Assembly: GCF_000426445.1 (NCBI RefSeq)
Contig: NZ_AUFJ01000011.1
Coordinates: forward strand, 248,001 to 312,000
Reading direction: 5' to 3'
Length of the DNA: 64,000 bases
Source: Brevibacterium album DSM 18261
Lineage (GTDB): Bacteria > Actinomycetota > Actinomycetes > Actinomycetales > Brevibacteriaceae
Below the pieces are notes generated by a model. It ran no database searches. It was given only the letters and a program-made list of their open reading frames with translations, and was not told the origin of the DNA. A program made the translations under genes and the position numbers. This document shows positions 1 to 7,657 of this stretch, piece by piece (the stretch's first letter is position 1; each line of letters opens with the position of its first letter).

Positions 1-175
1 TCTCACCTCATTGTGATCTCGGGCCACCGAGATTCAACATAGTGCGCCCCCTCGGTTCCCGGAAGACCGAAGTGCTGATCTGTGGACAAGAGTCCGAAGA
101 TTCCCGCTTTTACCAGGGGAGGGGAGTGAGGGGGCGGCCCTGCCGGCCCGGCGGCCTCCGCTCGGGGTGAGGACT
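1..175. other. Intergenic edge region with a short inverted repeat
   Basis: No convincing gene starts or ends here. An inverted repeat with arms ATCTCGG (16-22) and CCGAGAT (27-33) and a 4-nt loop is visible. It is not followed by a T-run on the plus strand, so a terminator role is only possible. The segment lies downstream of the minus-strand YbaK gene. Confidence 0.4.
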
Positions 176-739
176 TCAGCCGGTGACCTCCACGGCCAGG
201 TCCTCGACCACCTCGGCGCCGGGGAGCTGTGCGAGCACCGCGCCGGGCAGCATGATCTTCGAACCGCGGACGCCCGAGCCGATCACCACGGCCTCCTGCT
301 CCACGACGCGGGAGTCGACGAGCAGGCGCCAGCTCTCCGGCAGGCCGATGGGGCCGATGCCCCCGTACTCCATCCCGGACTCCGCGACTGCGCGGTCCAT
401 CGGGAGGAAGGAGGCCTTGCGCGCATCGAGGAGCTTGCGAATGCGCTTGTTCACGTCCGCCTTCGTCGAGGCGAGCACCACGCAAGCCGCGATCCGCTCC
501 TCCTCGCCGCGGGTGCCGGCGACCACGACGCAGTTGGCAGAGGCCTCGGCGGGGAGGTCGAACGCCTCCATGAGCGCGGCGGTGTCGGCGAGGTTGGGGT
601 CGATCTCGAACACCTCGACGGTTTCGGGGGAGGCGACTGATCCCGAGGCGGCCGCCTGTGCGACGGGTGCCCCGAGCAGGGGCGTCTCCGCGGCCGATGC
701 GAGACTGACGGTGGCGACGTGTGAAGGCAGAAGGCTCAT
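176..739 (-). CDS. YbaK/EbsC-family aminoacyl-tRNA deacylase
   Basis: The 187-residue protein has the layout of the YbaK/ProX editing family: an N-terminal extension, a central strand with CVVVAGTRG, the conserved helix KADVNKRIRKLLDARKASF, and the GGIGPIGLP loop near residue 130 that forms the substrate pocket in this family. Family members hydrolyse mischarged aminoacyl-tRNA in trans in the cytoplasm; the exact amino acid cannot be read from sequence. It is monocistronic and divergent from rpmE2. The N-terminal ~40 residues are alanine-rich and poorly conserved, so an internal start is conceivable, but the ATG at 739 is the only good one seen. Confidence 0.8.
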   Translation of the reverse strand: MSLLPSHVATVSLASAAETPLLGAPVAQAAASGSVASPETVEVFEIDPNLADTAALMEAFDLPAEASANCVVVAGTRGEEERIAACVVLASTKADVNKRIRKLLDARKASFLPMDRAVAESGMEYGGIGPIGLPESWRLLVDSRVVEQEAVVIGSGVRGSKIMLPGAVLAQLPGAEVVEDLAVEVTG

Positions 740-799
740 GCTCCGAGGGTACTGCGCGCGGGTGCCGACGGCTCGTCCGGAGAGGCGCCCCAGTGCTGG

Positions 800-941
800 T
801 ATAGTGGTCTGCTGGTCCGCGCGCGATCACACGATCAGGCCTCCATGTCTGCGCGGTCCGAATTGGGAATTCGGGCACTGGCCGGCGGCTCACGCAGCTG
901 CATCAGGCGCCTGATGAGAATTCACAGCGAAGGAAATCATC
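800..941 (+). ncRNA. Candidate L31 autoregulatory leader with promoter -10 box
   Basis: A TATAGT -10 hexamer sits at 800-805, about 135 nt before the rpmE2 start, leaving a long untranslated leader. It contains two obvious dyads: CCGAATT/AATTCGG with a GGG loop (858-874), and a perfect 16-bp palindrome CATCAGGCGCCTGATG (901-916) placed 25 nt before the start codon. Leader RNAs of L31 genes, including an actinobacterial class, have been described and are thought to bind the L31 protein. That this is one of them is inference from position and structure. Confidence 0.45.
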
Positions 942-1196
942 ATGAAGAAGGACATCCACCCGGACTACCAGCCCGTCGTGTTCAACGACCTGGCCTCCGG
1001 CACCAAGTTCCTCACCCGCTCCACCGCGACAAGCGAGAAGACCATCGAGTGGGAGGACGGCAGCACCTACCCCGTCATCGACGTCGAGATCTCCTCCGCC
1101 TCGCACCCTTTCTACACGGGCAAGCAGCGCATCCTCGACTCCGCCGGCCGCGTGGAGAAGTTCAAGGACCGCTACAAGGGCTTCGGCAAGCGCTGA
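942..1196 (+). CDS. rpmE2: Ribosomal protein L31 type B
   Basis: The 84-residue protein starts [14 protein letters not shown] and ends [12 protein letters not shown], a clear type B (L31B) ribosomal protein. It has no CXXC zinc pair, which separates it from the zinc-binding type A. In other actinobacteria such zinc-free paralogues replace zinc-binding L31 during zinc starvation under Zur; no confident Zur box was found here. The start is supported by GAAGGAAA 8 nt upstream. It is preceded by a structured leader and followed by a strong terminator, so it is monocistronic. Confidence 0.96.
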   Translation: MKKDIHPDYQPVVFNDLASGTKFLTRSTATSEKTIEWEDGSTYPVIDVEISSASHPFYTGKQRILDSAGRVEKFKDRYKGFGKR

Positions 1197-1214
1197 TCCC
1201 TGCTCGCGGCTGAG

Positions 1215-1250
1215 GGCCCGCCGCACCTGGAACTCCAGGTGCGGCGGGCC
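1215..1250 (+). terminator. Intrinsic-type terminator after rpmE2
   Basis: A perfect 14-bp stem (1215-1228 with 1237-1250, extendable by two G-C pairs) closes a tiny AACT loop and is followed by TTCTTG. It begins 19 nt after the rpmE2 stop and lies just before the end of the convergent pdxK gene, so it may serve both strands. Confidence 0.85.
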
Positions 1251-1271
1251 TTCTTGTGCACTCTGGTGCAC

Positions 1272-2171
1272 TCAGGCGCGTTCGAGCACCTCGACGCTCA
1301 CCTCGACATCGGGATGAGGCTGTACGCGGGCTGCGGGATGGAACAGGGAGTCCACGCCGATCGCATTGGGCAGCGAGGCGGCGATCGCGTGGGCGACCTT
1401 CTCCTTGGCGGTGCGCACCGCCTCGGCGACGGAGAGCCCGGTGGCGAGGCCCGCCGCGATCGAGGAGGCGAACGAGCACCCGGCCCCGTTCACCAGCTTG
1501 TCGTGGGTCTTGCGGGAGGTGAGCACGCTGATCCGCTCGCCGGAGCCGCCGGCCTCGCCTTCAAGCAGCACGTCCACGGCCTCCTCGCCCGCAAGGCGGG
1601 CACCACCCTTGACGACGACGTTCTCTGCCCCCAGTGCGCGGAGCCTCCGGGCGGCCTCGATCATCTCCTCGACCGAGGTGAGCGGCTCCATGCCGGTGAG
1701 CGTGGCCGCCTCCTCGAGATTGGGCGTGATGACCGTGGCCAGCGGCACGAGGTTCTCGAGGAAGAGGTCCTTGAGGTCGACCATGGTCCCGCTGCCCTTG
1801 CACACGAGGACGGGGTCGAAGACGTAGGGCAGCGGATCGTCCTGTTCGTGCTGCTCGCGCAGGCGCCTGGCGAGCTCGAGCGCCGAATCCACGGAGCCGA
1901 GCATGCCGGACTTGATGGCGGAGAACTCATGGATCTGCATCGTCGATTCGAGCTGGCGGATGATCTCCTCCGTCTCGATGAAGTGCACCACGTGGACGAA
2001 CTCGTTCTCCGGGTCGAAGGTGACGATGCAGGTGACGACGGCCGCGCCGAAGGCCCCGTACTCATCGAACATCTTCAGGTCCGCGCCCAGACCCGCGCCG
2101 CCGGAGACATCCGAGCCTGCGATGGTGAGGACGCGAGCCGGGCTGCCGGCTGCCTGTGGAGCTGTCGTCAT
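1272..2171 (-). CDS. pdxK: Pyridoxine/pyridoxal kinase, ThiD-like PfkB family
   Basis: The 299-residue ribokinase-fold protein carries the TIAGSDVSGGAG substrate motif (residues 16-27) and the anion-hole/catalytic loop NGAGC with Cys232. The GADLKMFDEYGAFGAAV segment and overall length match the ThiD-like pyridoxal kinases, which phosphorylate B6 vitamers; a hydroxymethylpyrimidine kinase role cannot be fully excluded. It is the second gene of a minus-strand pair, 36 nt after trmL, with a GAAGGA ribosome site before the ATG at 2171. It converges on rpmE2 through a shared terminator. No thiamine genes are nearby, which favours the B6 assignment. Confidence 0.82.
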   Translation of the reverse strand: MTTAPQAAGSPARVLTIAGSDVSGGAGLGADLKMFDEYGAFGAAVVTCIVTFDPENEFVHVVHFIETEEIIRQLESTMQIHEFSAIKSGMLGSVDSALELARRLREQHEQDDPLPYVFDPVLVCKGSGTMVDLKDLFLENLVPLATVITPNLEEAATLTGMEPLTSVEEMIEAARRLRALGAENVVVKGGARLAGEEAVDVLLEGEAGGSGERISVLTSRKTHDKLVNGAGCSFASSIAAGLATGLSVAEAVRTAKEKVAHAIAASLPNAIGVDSLFHPAARVQPHPDVEVSVEVLERA

Positions 2172-2207
2172 GGAGGGATCCTTCCTTCGGTGAGATGAGG
2201 GGCGGGC

Positions 2208-2678
2208 TCAGGCCCCGCCGGAGTAGCCGTTCTGGCGCCATGCCTCGTAGACCGCGATGGAGGCGGAGTTCGCGAGGTTGAGAGAACGCCGCGAGGGGAG
2301 CATGGGGATGCGCACCCGGAGGTCCACGTGAGGGTCGTCCGCGACCTCGGCCGGCAGGCCCGTCGATTCGCGGCCGAACAGGAGGACGTCGCCGGGAGCG
2401 TAGGACACCTCGGCGAAGCTGTCCTGCGCATGGGTGGTGAAGGCGATGATCCGGCGGTCGCCCAGCGCCTCCCATACGTGCGCGATGTCCGGGTGGACCG
2501 TCACGTGCGTGAGGTCGTGGTAGTCGAGCCCGGCTCGGCGCAGCTTCGCATCGGACAGGTCGAAGCCCAGTGGTTCGACGAGGTGCAGATGCGCGCCGGT
2601 GACTGCGGCCAGCCGGATGGCGTTGCCGGTGTTGCCGGGGATCTCTGGGGTGTGGAAGACGATGTCGAGGCCGTTCAT
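2208..2678 (-). CDS. trmL: tRNA (cytidine/uridine-2'-O-)-methyltransferase TrmL
   Basis: The 156-residue protein is a minimal SPOUT methyltransferase. It opens with the IVFHTPEIPGNTGNAIRLAA motif, has the FGRESTGLP SAM-loop near residue 102, and ends with MLPSRRSLNLANSASIAVYE, which builds the trefoil knot. The family 2'-O-methylates the wobble base of tRNA-Leu isoacceptors. Length is normal for TrmL. It leads a two-gene operon with pdxK. Confidence 0.93.
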   Translation of the reverse strand: MNGLDIVFHTPEIPGNTGNAIRLAAVTGAHLHLVEPLGFDLSDAKLRRAGLDYHDLTHVTVHPDIAHVWEALGDRRIIAFTTHAQDSFAEVSYAPGDVLLFGRESTGLPAEVADDPHVDLRVRIPMLPSRRSLNLANSASIAVYEAWRQNGYSGGA

Positions 2679-3001
2679 AGCGGTCCAAGCCTAGCCGCAG
2701 CGCGGGACGGTGTGGCGCGGGACCGGGGCCGTCCTCGAAGGAGCAGGTGCGATCCGCTGGTGAGGTCGATGAGCTGCGTGACTCTCGGCTCGCTCCTCTC
2801 GATTTTCCCCTCGCGACTGATTGTGATCTGCCATCGCCTGTGCTTCACTTGAAGTGATTGCGGTTCACAACTTCTTGCGGTCTGTGCACTGCGATGCATC
2901 GGACGCGGGGCGCAGGCGCGACGGAGACGCATCGTCTCCGCCCATCGATCCGATGACAACGGCGTCGTCTTCACCGGCGCCCTCTCGGAAGGAGGCCCGC
3001 T
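2679..3001. promoter_or_regulatory. Intergenic region with two dyads before the YCII gene
   Basis: No gene is supported here. Two perfect inverted repeats stand out: TCACTT-G-AAGTGA (2845-2857), and CGGAGACG-CAT-CGTCTCCG (2922-2940), which ends about 60 nt before the downstream ATG. The second could be an operator or an attenuating hairpin in the leader. A strong GGAAGGAGG ribosome site precedes 3002. Confidence 0.4.
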
Positions 3002-3337
3002 ATGCCGCTGTTCATCGCAATCGGATACGGGGATGAGGCCGGATACAACCGCACCCCGCCCGAAGTTCGCGGACGCGCCCACGACCACGACGAATGGCTG
3101 CGCAGGGGCGGCGTGCGGATGGGGCACACGGGCGAGCCTGTGCGGGTCAGCAACACGGAGGAGCGTGGCGTACGGCGCACGCAGGGGGCGTTCATGCGCT
3201 CCGAGCTGCCGGTCGCGGGTTTCGGGATCATCGAAGCGGATGACCTCGAGCATGCTGCCGATCTCGTCACCGGTACGCCCTGCGCGGTCGCGCACGGCGT
3301 CGTCGAGGTCTGGCCGGTCATCGAGCAGGGGGAGTAG
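3002..3337 (+). CDS. YCII-related (DGPF-like) domain protein
   Basis: This 111-residue protein resembles YciI/DGPF domain proteins: an N-terminal beta-strand FIAIGYGD, a helix with HDHDEWLRRGG, then GAFMRSELPVAGFGIIEADDLEHAADL, in which the AADL helix is typical of the family. These ferredoxin-fold proteins are often encoded beside sigma or ArsR regulators, but their biochemical role is mostly unknown. The start follows a near-consensus GGAAGGAGG. It sits upstream of the ArsR-controlled SRPBCC pair but is separated from it by about 195 nt holding their operators. Confidence 0.75.
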   Translation: MPLFIAIGYGDEAGYNRTPPEVRGRAHDHDEWLRRGGVRMGHTGEPVRVSNTEERGVRRTQGAFMRSELPVAGFGIIEADDLEHAADLVTGTPCAVAHGVVEVWPVIEQGE

Positions 3338-3363
3338 CCTCTCCGCTTGGATGGAGTCGGATC

Positions 3364-3427
3364 TGCAACAGAAGGGTTGCAGAAGCCTGAGGGCTGTGTC
3401 AGACTTATCTGCAACCGCAAGGTTGCA
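3364..3427 (+). promoter_or_regulatory. Tandem operators TGCAAC-N6-GTTGCA for the ArsR/SRPBCC operon
   Basis: Two copies of the same dyad, TGCAAC-N6-GTTGCA, lie at 3364-3381 and 3410-3427, 46 bp centre to centre. An extra half-site GTTGCA is at 3488-3493. A TTATCT hexamer (3405-3410) that could be a -10 box touches the second copy. The only nearby DNA-binding protein is the ArsR-type regulator at 4003, so autorepression is inferred. Confidence 0.6.
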
Positions 3428-3532
3428 CACCTTGCGGGATCCGCTGACTGGTCGGCGGAGCGGTGGGGCGCTCTCAGGCGGTGACCAGTTGCAGCCGATC
3501 ACTCGCCGCCCTCACAGGGAAGAGGAACCGCA

Positions 3533-4006
3533 ATGGAGCACACCAGGAATCCCCGGGCCATGATCGACGCCGATGCCTTCAGCGTGCGGCGCACGATCCA
3601 CATCAATGCGCCTGTGGAGAAGGTCTGGCGCACTGTCACCGAGCCTGAGCTGGTCTCACAGTGGTTCGGCAGCATCACCCTCTCAGGCACCGGCGCCGGA
3701 GCCCTCGGCACGATCGGCTGGCCGGGTGAGCGGCGAGTGCCGATCAGGGTCGAGACCTACAACCCGCCGTCGGAGGTGTCCTATCGCTGGTGCAATGAAG
3801 AGGACCCTCTGCCGGAGACGGCCGATGAGGAGCGCTCGACGGTCTTCGCCTTCACACTCGAGGCGACCTCGGGCGGCACTCAGCTCACCGTCGTCGAGAC
3901 GGGTTTCGAGCGGACAGGCGACCCGACCCAGTTCATGATCGATCATCGCGGCGGCTGGGACGAGGAGCTCGACAAGCTCGTCGCCCTGCTGGAGAACAGC
4001 GCATGA
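3533..4006 (+). CDS. SRPBCC (AHSA1/START-like) domain protein
   Basis: The 157-residue protein is a helix-grip fold member: FSVRRTIHINAPVEKVWRTVTEPELVSQWFG is the classic opening strand and helix, and the C-terminal helix is GGWDEELDKLVALLE. These proteins bind hydrophobic ligands in a deep cavity; no substrate is predicted. Its stop overlaps the start of the ArsR gene by ATGA, so the two are translationally coupled. SRPBCC-ArsR pairs are common in actinobacteria. It is preceded by paired operators, so it is probably repressed by its partner. Confidence 0.85.
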   Translation: MEHTRNPRAMIDADAFSVRRTIHINAPVEKVWRTVTEPELVSQWFGSITLSGTGAGALGTIGWPGERRVPIRVETYNPPSEVSYRWCNEEDPLPETADEERSTVFAFTLEATSGGTQLTVVETGFERTGDPTQFMIDHRGGWDEELDKLVALLENSA

Positions 4007-4335
4007 GCGAGTCCACCGTGCTCGACGGAGCTCTGGTCGCCATGTGCAACGCGCTCGGTGAGGAGACCCGCTGGAGCATCCTCACAACCCTCGGCGAGGG
4101 CGATGCCTCGGCCTCCGCCCTCGCGCGGAGCCTGCCGGTCAGCCGGCAGGCGATCGCGAAGCACCTGGCGGTCCTGCATGAGGTCGGTCTCGTCGAGACG
4201 GTGGAAGCCGGGCGTGAGGTGCGGTTCCGAGTCGTCGGGGCAAGGCTCAGCGCCACCGCTCGCCGCCTTGAGGCCATCGGCGCCGAATGGGATCGCCGCT
4301 TGGCTGCGATCAAGCAGATCGCAGAGAGCATCTGA
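4003..4335 (+). CDS. ArsR-family winged-helix repressor
   Basis: The 110-residue protein has the ArsR winged helix-turn-helix: MCNALGEETRWSILTTLGEG, then SASALARSLPVSRQAIAKHLAVLHEVGLVE with the recognition helix near residues 46-60. No metal-binding cysteine pair (such as CVC) is present; the only cysteine lies outside the usual sensor sites, so it probably senses something other than a metal. It is coupled to the upstream SRPBCC gene and likely binds the two TGCAAC-N6-GTTGCA dyads in front of that gene. Confidence 0.88.
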   Translation: MSESTVLDGALVAMCNALGEETRWSILTTLGEGDASASALARSLPVSRQAIAKHLAVLHEVGLVETVEAGREVRFRVVGARLSATARRLEAIGAEWDRRLAAIKQIAESI

Positions 4336-4385
4336 CGGGTCATGGGCCGATGCGAGCGGCCGGCGGGCCGGCATCTCAGGCCGGG

Positions 4386-5318
4386 TCAGGGCGCGAGGAG
4401 GATCTTGCCGCGTGCATGGCCGGTGTGTGAAAGCCGCAGGGCATCAGCCGCGTGAGCGAGGGGGAACGTCTCGCTGATCCTGACCGTGAGCGCCCCTCGG
4501 GACGCCAGTGCGATGGTCTGCTCCAATTCGTCGTCGGGATGGTGCACCCACGGGATGCCCGCCGCTTGGGAGTGCGGATCGCCCCATGCGGTCACCGCGC
4601 GACCTCCCGGCGCGAGGACGGCCCGGGTCGCGGCGACCGAGGCGCGGCCGCCGACCGCATCAGCGCTCGCGGTGAATGGACCCAGACTGCGGAGGGCGTC
4701 GATGAGACCGCCGCCGTAGGGGAGAGGGGCAGCCCCGAGTGAGCGCAGATACTCGTGGTTATGAGGCGAGGCGGTGCCGATGACCCTGGCACCGCGGTCG
4801 ATGGCGATCTGCGCGGCGGCCGAGCCGACACTCCCGGCCGCACCGTACACGAGGAGAGTGTCTTCCCCGGTGATGCCGAGATGCTGGACCATCGAATAGC
4901 CCGCGACTGCTGAGGACGGCAGAGCAGCGGCCAGTTCGAGGCTCATCCCCGCGGGCCGGAGAGCGATCCGGGAGGTTTCCGTGACGACGTGCTCTGCGAA
5001 GGTCCCGCTGCGGCTGCCCGACGTGATGGGCAGCCGGGCGCGACTGTCCACGATGACCGGCTGCCCGACGGTGCACTCGGTCACCCCGTCGCCGACGGCT
5101 TCGATGGTGCCGGTCGCCGCCCATCCGGGCGTGCCCGGGAACGGTGCGGGGTCGACGTGTGCGAAGGCTCCCGCAAGGAGTTTCCAGTCGATCGGATTCA
5201 CCCCGATCATCTCGGTGCGCACCCGCACCTGGCCCGCGCCGGGCTCGGGTGCTGCGCTGTCCTCGACGCGCAGAACATCGGGGGTGCCGTATTCGGAGTA
5301 GGTGATGCGTGTGCTCAT
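4386..5318 (-). CDS. Quinone oxidoreductase-like MDR dehydrogenase, NADPH-dependent
   Basis: The 310-residue protein is a zinc-free medium-chain dehydrogenase: an N-terminal GroES-like domain with MIGVNPIDWKL and FPGTPGWAATG, then a Rossmann domain with LLVYGAAGSVGSAAAQIA near residue 150. No structural or catalytic zinc cysteines are present, as in QOR-type enzymes that reduce quinones or enones with NADPH. The start was set at the ATG at 5318 (MSTRITYSEYG), because the usual family N-terminus begins there and a MerR-type promoter ends 8 nt upstream. It lies downstream of merR on the same strand and is probably activated by that regulator. Confidence 0.85.
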   Translation of the reverse strand: MSTRITYSEYGTPDVLRVEDSAAPEPGAGQVRVRTEMIGVNPIDWKLLAGAFAHVDPAPFPGTPGWAATGTIEAVGDGVTECTVGQPVIVDSRARLPITSGSRSGTFAEHVVTETSRIALRPAGMSLELAAALPSSAVAGYSMVQHLGITGEDTLLVYGAAGSVGSAAAQIAIDRGARVIGTASPHNHEYLRSLGAAPLPYGGGLIDALRSLGPFTASADAVGGRASVAATRAVLAPGGRAVTAWGDPHSQAAGIPWVHHPDDELEQTIALASRGALTVRISETFPLAHAADALRLSHTGHARGKILLAP

Positions 5319-5325
5319 GCCCGAG

Positions 5326-5357
5326 AGGCTAAAGCCTGACGTCGGTGTGAGGGTCAA
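5326..5357 (-). promoter_or_regulatory. MerR-type promoter of the oxidoreductase gene
   Basis: Reading the minus strand, TTGACC (-35) and TAGCCT (-10) are separated by an overlong 20-nt spacer that holds an imperfect dyad (CCTCAC...GTCAGG). An overlong spacer with a central dyad is the hallmark of MerR-activated promoters. The -10 box ends 7 nt before the ATG at 5318, which implies a leaderless transcript. The -35 overlaps the end of the merR gene. Confidence 0.7.
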
Positions 5358-5713
5358 TCCGGCCTCGGGCTCGCGGAGATCACGGCATCGAGGGCGGCGG
5401 CCGAAGCGCGGAGCGCGTCCATGCGGGCGAGGAGCTCATCGCGCTCGGCGACGAGCTCGTTGTAGAGGTCTCCGCAGGAGAGGGCGAGGCCGCCGTCGTG
5501 CTGGGTGAGGCAGGGGAGGACGCGCACGATCCTGCGAGTGCTCAGCCCCGCTGCGAGGAGCACCTGGATGCGCCGCACTCGGAGCACGTCGGGCTCGTCA
5601 TAGACGCGATATCCGCTGGGCAGCCGTGCCGGGGTGAGCAGATGCTGCTCCTCGTAGTACCGCAGTGAACGGATGCTCACTCCCGATCGCTCGGCCAGCT
5701 CGCCGATCCTCAT
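5354..5713 (-). CDS. MerR-family regulator, SoxR/CueR-like size
   Basis: The 119-residue protein begins MRIGELAERSGVSIRSLRYYEE, the MerR winged-helix signature, followed by SGYRVYDEPDVLRVRRIQVLLAAG and a dimerisation helix. Two cysteines in the C-terminal third (PCLTQHDGG and LSCGDLY) could have a sensing role but do not form a known metal motif. The ATG at 5713 has a GGAGAGGAGG ribosome site. It sits between the divergent MFS gene and the co-directional oxidoreductase, and likely controls the latter through the long-spacer promoter. Confidence 0.9.
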   Translation of the reverse strand: MRIGELAERSGVSIRSLRYYEEQHLLTPARLPSGYRVYDEPDVLRVRRIQVLLAAGLSTRRIVRVLPCLTQHDGGLALSCGDLYNELVAERDELLARMDALRASAAALDAVISASPRPD

Positions 5714-5767
5714 GTCCGCCTCCTCTCCCCGTCCGATGTCAGAGCTTAGCGTCGCAGGCCTCACCCG

Positions 5768-5814
5768 GTCAGGCGGAGGGGCGACCGCCTGACTGACCCT
5801 GCCGGTGCTAGGCA
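5768..5814 (+). promoter_or_regulatory. Dyad plus motif shared with a second MFS promoter
   Basis: A perfect 9-bp inverted repeat GTCAGGCGG-N8-CCGCCTGAC occupies 5768-5793. It is followed directly by a 21-nt element (5794-5814) that matches 17 of 21 positions of 8559-8579, upstream of the other efflux gene. The shared core is TGACCC...GTGC.AGGCA. Joint control by the MmyB-type XRE regulator encoded at 7658-8524 is inferred. Confidence 0.45.
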
Positions 5815-5923
5815 GCTGAGGGCCCTGGCTGTCTCTCCACGGCCCGCGCAGGGTGGATGCGTGACCGGGCCGCAGCGCGTGCGGCGGGTCTCCGCGAAAC
5901 CCGATCATGGAGGAGCACGCAGG

Positions 5924-7159
5924 ATGACGACCACCGTTGAGACCACGACCGGGGCCGCCGCCGTGACGCGGCGCAGAGCGTCGTCGGCGCTGTTCGCGCT
6001 CAGCCTGGGCGGATTCGGAATCGGGCTGACGGAATTCGTCATCGCCGGCCTCCTGACCGAGGTCGCCGTCGACCTCGGTGTCTCGATCAGCCGGGCCGGG
6101 CATCTCGTCGGCGCCTATGCCCTCGCCGTGGTTCCGGGAGCACTCCTCCTCACGCCGCTGCTCATGCACCGCCCGCCGAAGACGGCTCTCACGATGCTGC
6201 TGGGGTTCTTCGTCATCGGGAACGTGCTCTCGGCCTGGGCGCCCGGGTACGAGGTGATGCTCGCCGGACGGGTCGTCGCCGCCCTCGCGCACGGCGGCTA
6301 TTTCGGCATCGGCGCCGTGCTCGCCGCCTCCCTCGTGCCCGCATCGAAGAGGGCGTCTGCCGTGGCGGCCCTGTTCGCGGGGCTCACGATCGCGAACGTC
6401 CTCGGTGTGCCCGCCGGTGCACTCGTGGGGCAGCAGCTCGGCTGGCGCACGGTGTTCTGGCTCATCAGCGCCCTCGGCGTCCTCGCGCTCGCCGGTCTGC
6501 TCACACTGGTGCCCCGCACTGATCCCGAACAGGACCGGCTGCCCGTCGCCCAGCAGTTCCGCGCCCTGGCGCGCCCGCAGGTGCTCGCCTCGCTGCTGAC
6601 GACCGCGCTGGTGTTCGGCGGCATGTTCGGCGTGTTCACCTACATCGAGCCGCTGCTGCGCGAGGTCACCGGCTATTCGGCATCAGCGATCCCGTGGCTG
6701 CTGGTTGTCTTCGGGGCGGGTCTGTTCGCCGGTAACATCCTCGGCGGCAGAGCCGCGGACAGGAACCCCGACACCGCAGTGCTGGTCCTCGCGATCCTGC
6801 TGCCGGTCGTGACCCTGGGCCTCGGCGCGGTCGCGCGCATGCCGGTGCCCGTGGCGATCCTGCTGTTCATGCTCGGTCTGATCGGCTTCGCGACCGTTCC
6901 CGGGCTGCAGGCGCGCGTGATGCGGCACGCGCAGGGTGCGGCCACGCTGGCCTCGGCGACGAACATCGCCGCGTTCAACCTCGGCAACACCCTCGGCGTC
7001 GGCCTCGCAGGGGCGGTCATCTCCGCCGGATGGGGGCTGCACAGCCCGACCCTCACGGGCGCCGGGCTGACACTCATCGGTCTCGTCCTGATCGTGAGCG
7101 CGCGGATCGCCGCACGCCGTGGAGCTCATGGGCGGCGGGACACCGCTGCTGTCAGATGA
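5924..7159 (+). CDS. MFS efflux transporter, DHA1 family (AraJ/YdhP-like)
   Basis: The 411-residue inner-membrane protein has about twelve hydrophobic segments. Its first helix SLGGFGIGLTEFVIAGLL carries the GxxxTEF signature of AraJ/YdhP/Cmx-like drug:proton antiporters; motif C-like glycines (GLTIANVLGVPAGALVGQQ) lie in the fifth helix region. The substrate is unknown; sugars or phenicol-type drugs are exported by relatives. The ATG at 5924 follows AGGAGCACGCAGG. It is divergent from merR and shares an upstream motif with the DHA2 transporter at 8657. Confidence 0.88.
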   Translation: MTTTVETTTGAAAVTRRRASSALFALSLGGFGIGLTEFVIAGLLTEVAVDLGVSISRAGHLVGAYALAVVPGALLLTPLLMHRPPKTALTMLLGFFVIGNVLSAWAPGYEVMLAGRVVAALAHGGYFGIGAVLAASLVPASKRASAVAALFAGLTIANVLGVPAGALVGQQLGWRTVFWLISALGVLALAGLLTLVPRTDPEQDRLPVAQQFRALARPQVLASLLTTALVFGGMFGVFTYIEPLLREVTGYSASAIPWLLVVFGAGLFAGNILGGRAADRNPDTAVLVLAILLPVVTLGLGAVARMPVPVAILLFMLGLIGFATVPGLQARVMRHAQGAATLASATNIAAFNLGNTLGVGLAGAVISAGWGLHSPTLTGAGLTLIGLVLIVSARIAARRGAHGRRDTAAVR

Positions 7160-7189
7160 CCCGATCGGGCGGCGCCGGCCGGGTCTCCC

Positions 7190-7618
7190 TCAGCCCTGCC
7201 CGGAGTGGGCGAGCTCCCACTGGTGCCCATCGGGATCGAGGAGGTACCCCATGTAGAGGCCCATCTCCGGATCGACTGCGCCCTGCTGCGCAATCGCCCC
7301 GCCATGAGCGGTCGCAGTCTCCAACATGGCGTCGAGGTCAGGACGGGTCGCGACGGCGCAGCTGAGGATCACGCCGACGCCCGCAGCCGCGCTCGGGTAT
7401 GCGACGCCGCGGCCCGCCTTCCTGCTGTACGACTCGAAAGCCCGCTCCTCGATGAGGAAGAGCGAGAGTCCCGGCAGCTCGACGGTGACGATCCCCTCGT
7501 CCACCGTGAGGCCCGGTATGCCGAACACGGCCCGGTAGAACTCCAGGGCGGTGTCCACGCTGCTCACAGGGAGGCACACGACGGTGCCGATGACACGGGA
7601 TGCGGGTTCTGCACTCAT
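7190..7618 (-). CDS. VOC (glyoxalase/bleomycin resistance fold) protein
   Basis: The 142-residue protein has two beta-alpha-beta-beta-beta modules. The N-terminal half has VVCLPVSSVDTALEFYRAVFGI and the C-terminal half has YMGYLLDPDGHQWELAHS. The DPDGHxWEL end is typical of VOC domains, its Glu being the usual metal ligand. Function could be metal-dependent isomerase or dioxygenase activity, or ligand sequestration. It is convergent with the MFS gene and follows the XRE regulator on the minus strand after a 39-nt gap, so co-transcription with that regulator is likely. Confidence 0.82.
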   Translation of the reverse strand: MSAEPASRVIGTVVCLPVSSVDTALEFYRAVFGIPGLTVDEGIVTVELPGLSLFLIEERAFESYSRKAGRGVAYPSAAAGVGVILSCAVATRPDLDAMLETATAHGGAIAQQGAVDPEMGLYMGYLLDPDGHQWELAHSGQG

Positions 7619-7657
7619 GGCCGCCAGTCTAGGAGCCGGCCCCTCCCGGTGGAACTG

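Noticed and set aside
5354-6292. A long version of the first MerR protein with a 190-residue N-terminal extension
   Set aside because: The extension is antisense to the MFS gene; the MerR domain begins at a proper ATG at 5713 with a strong ribosome site.
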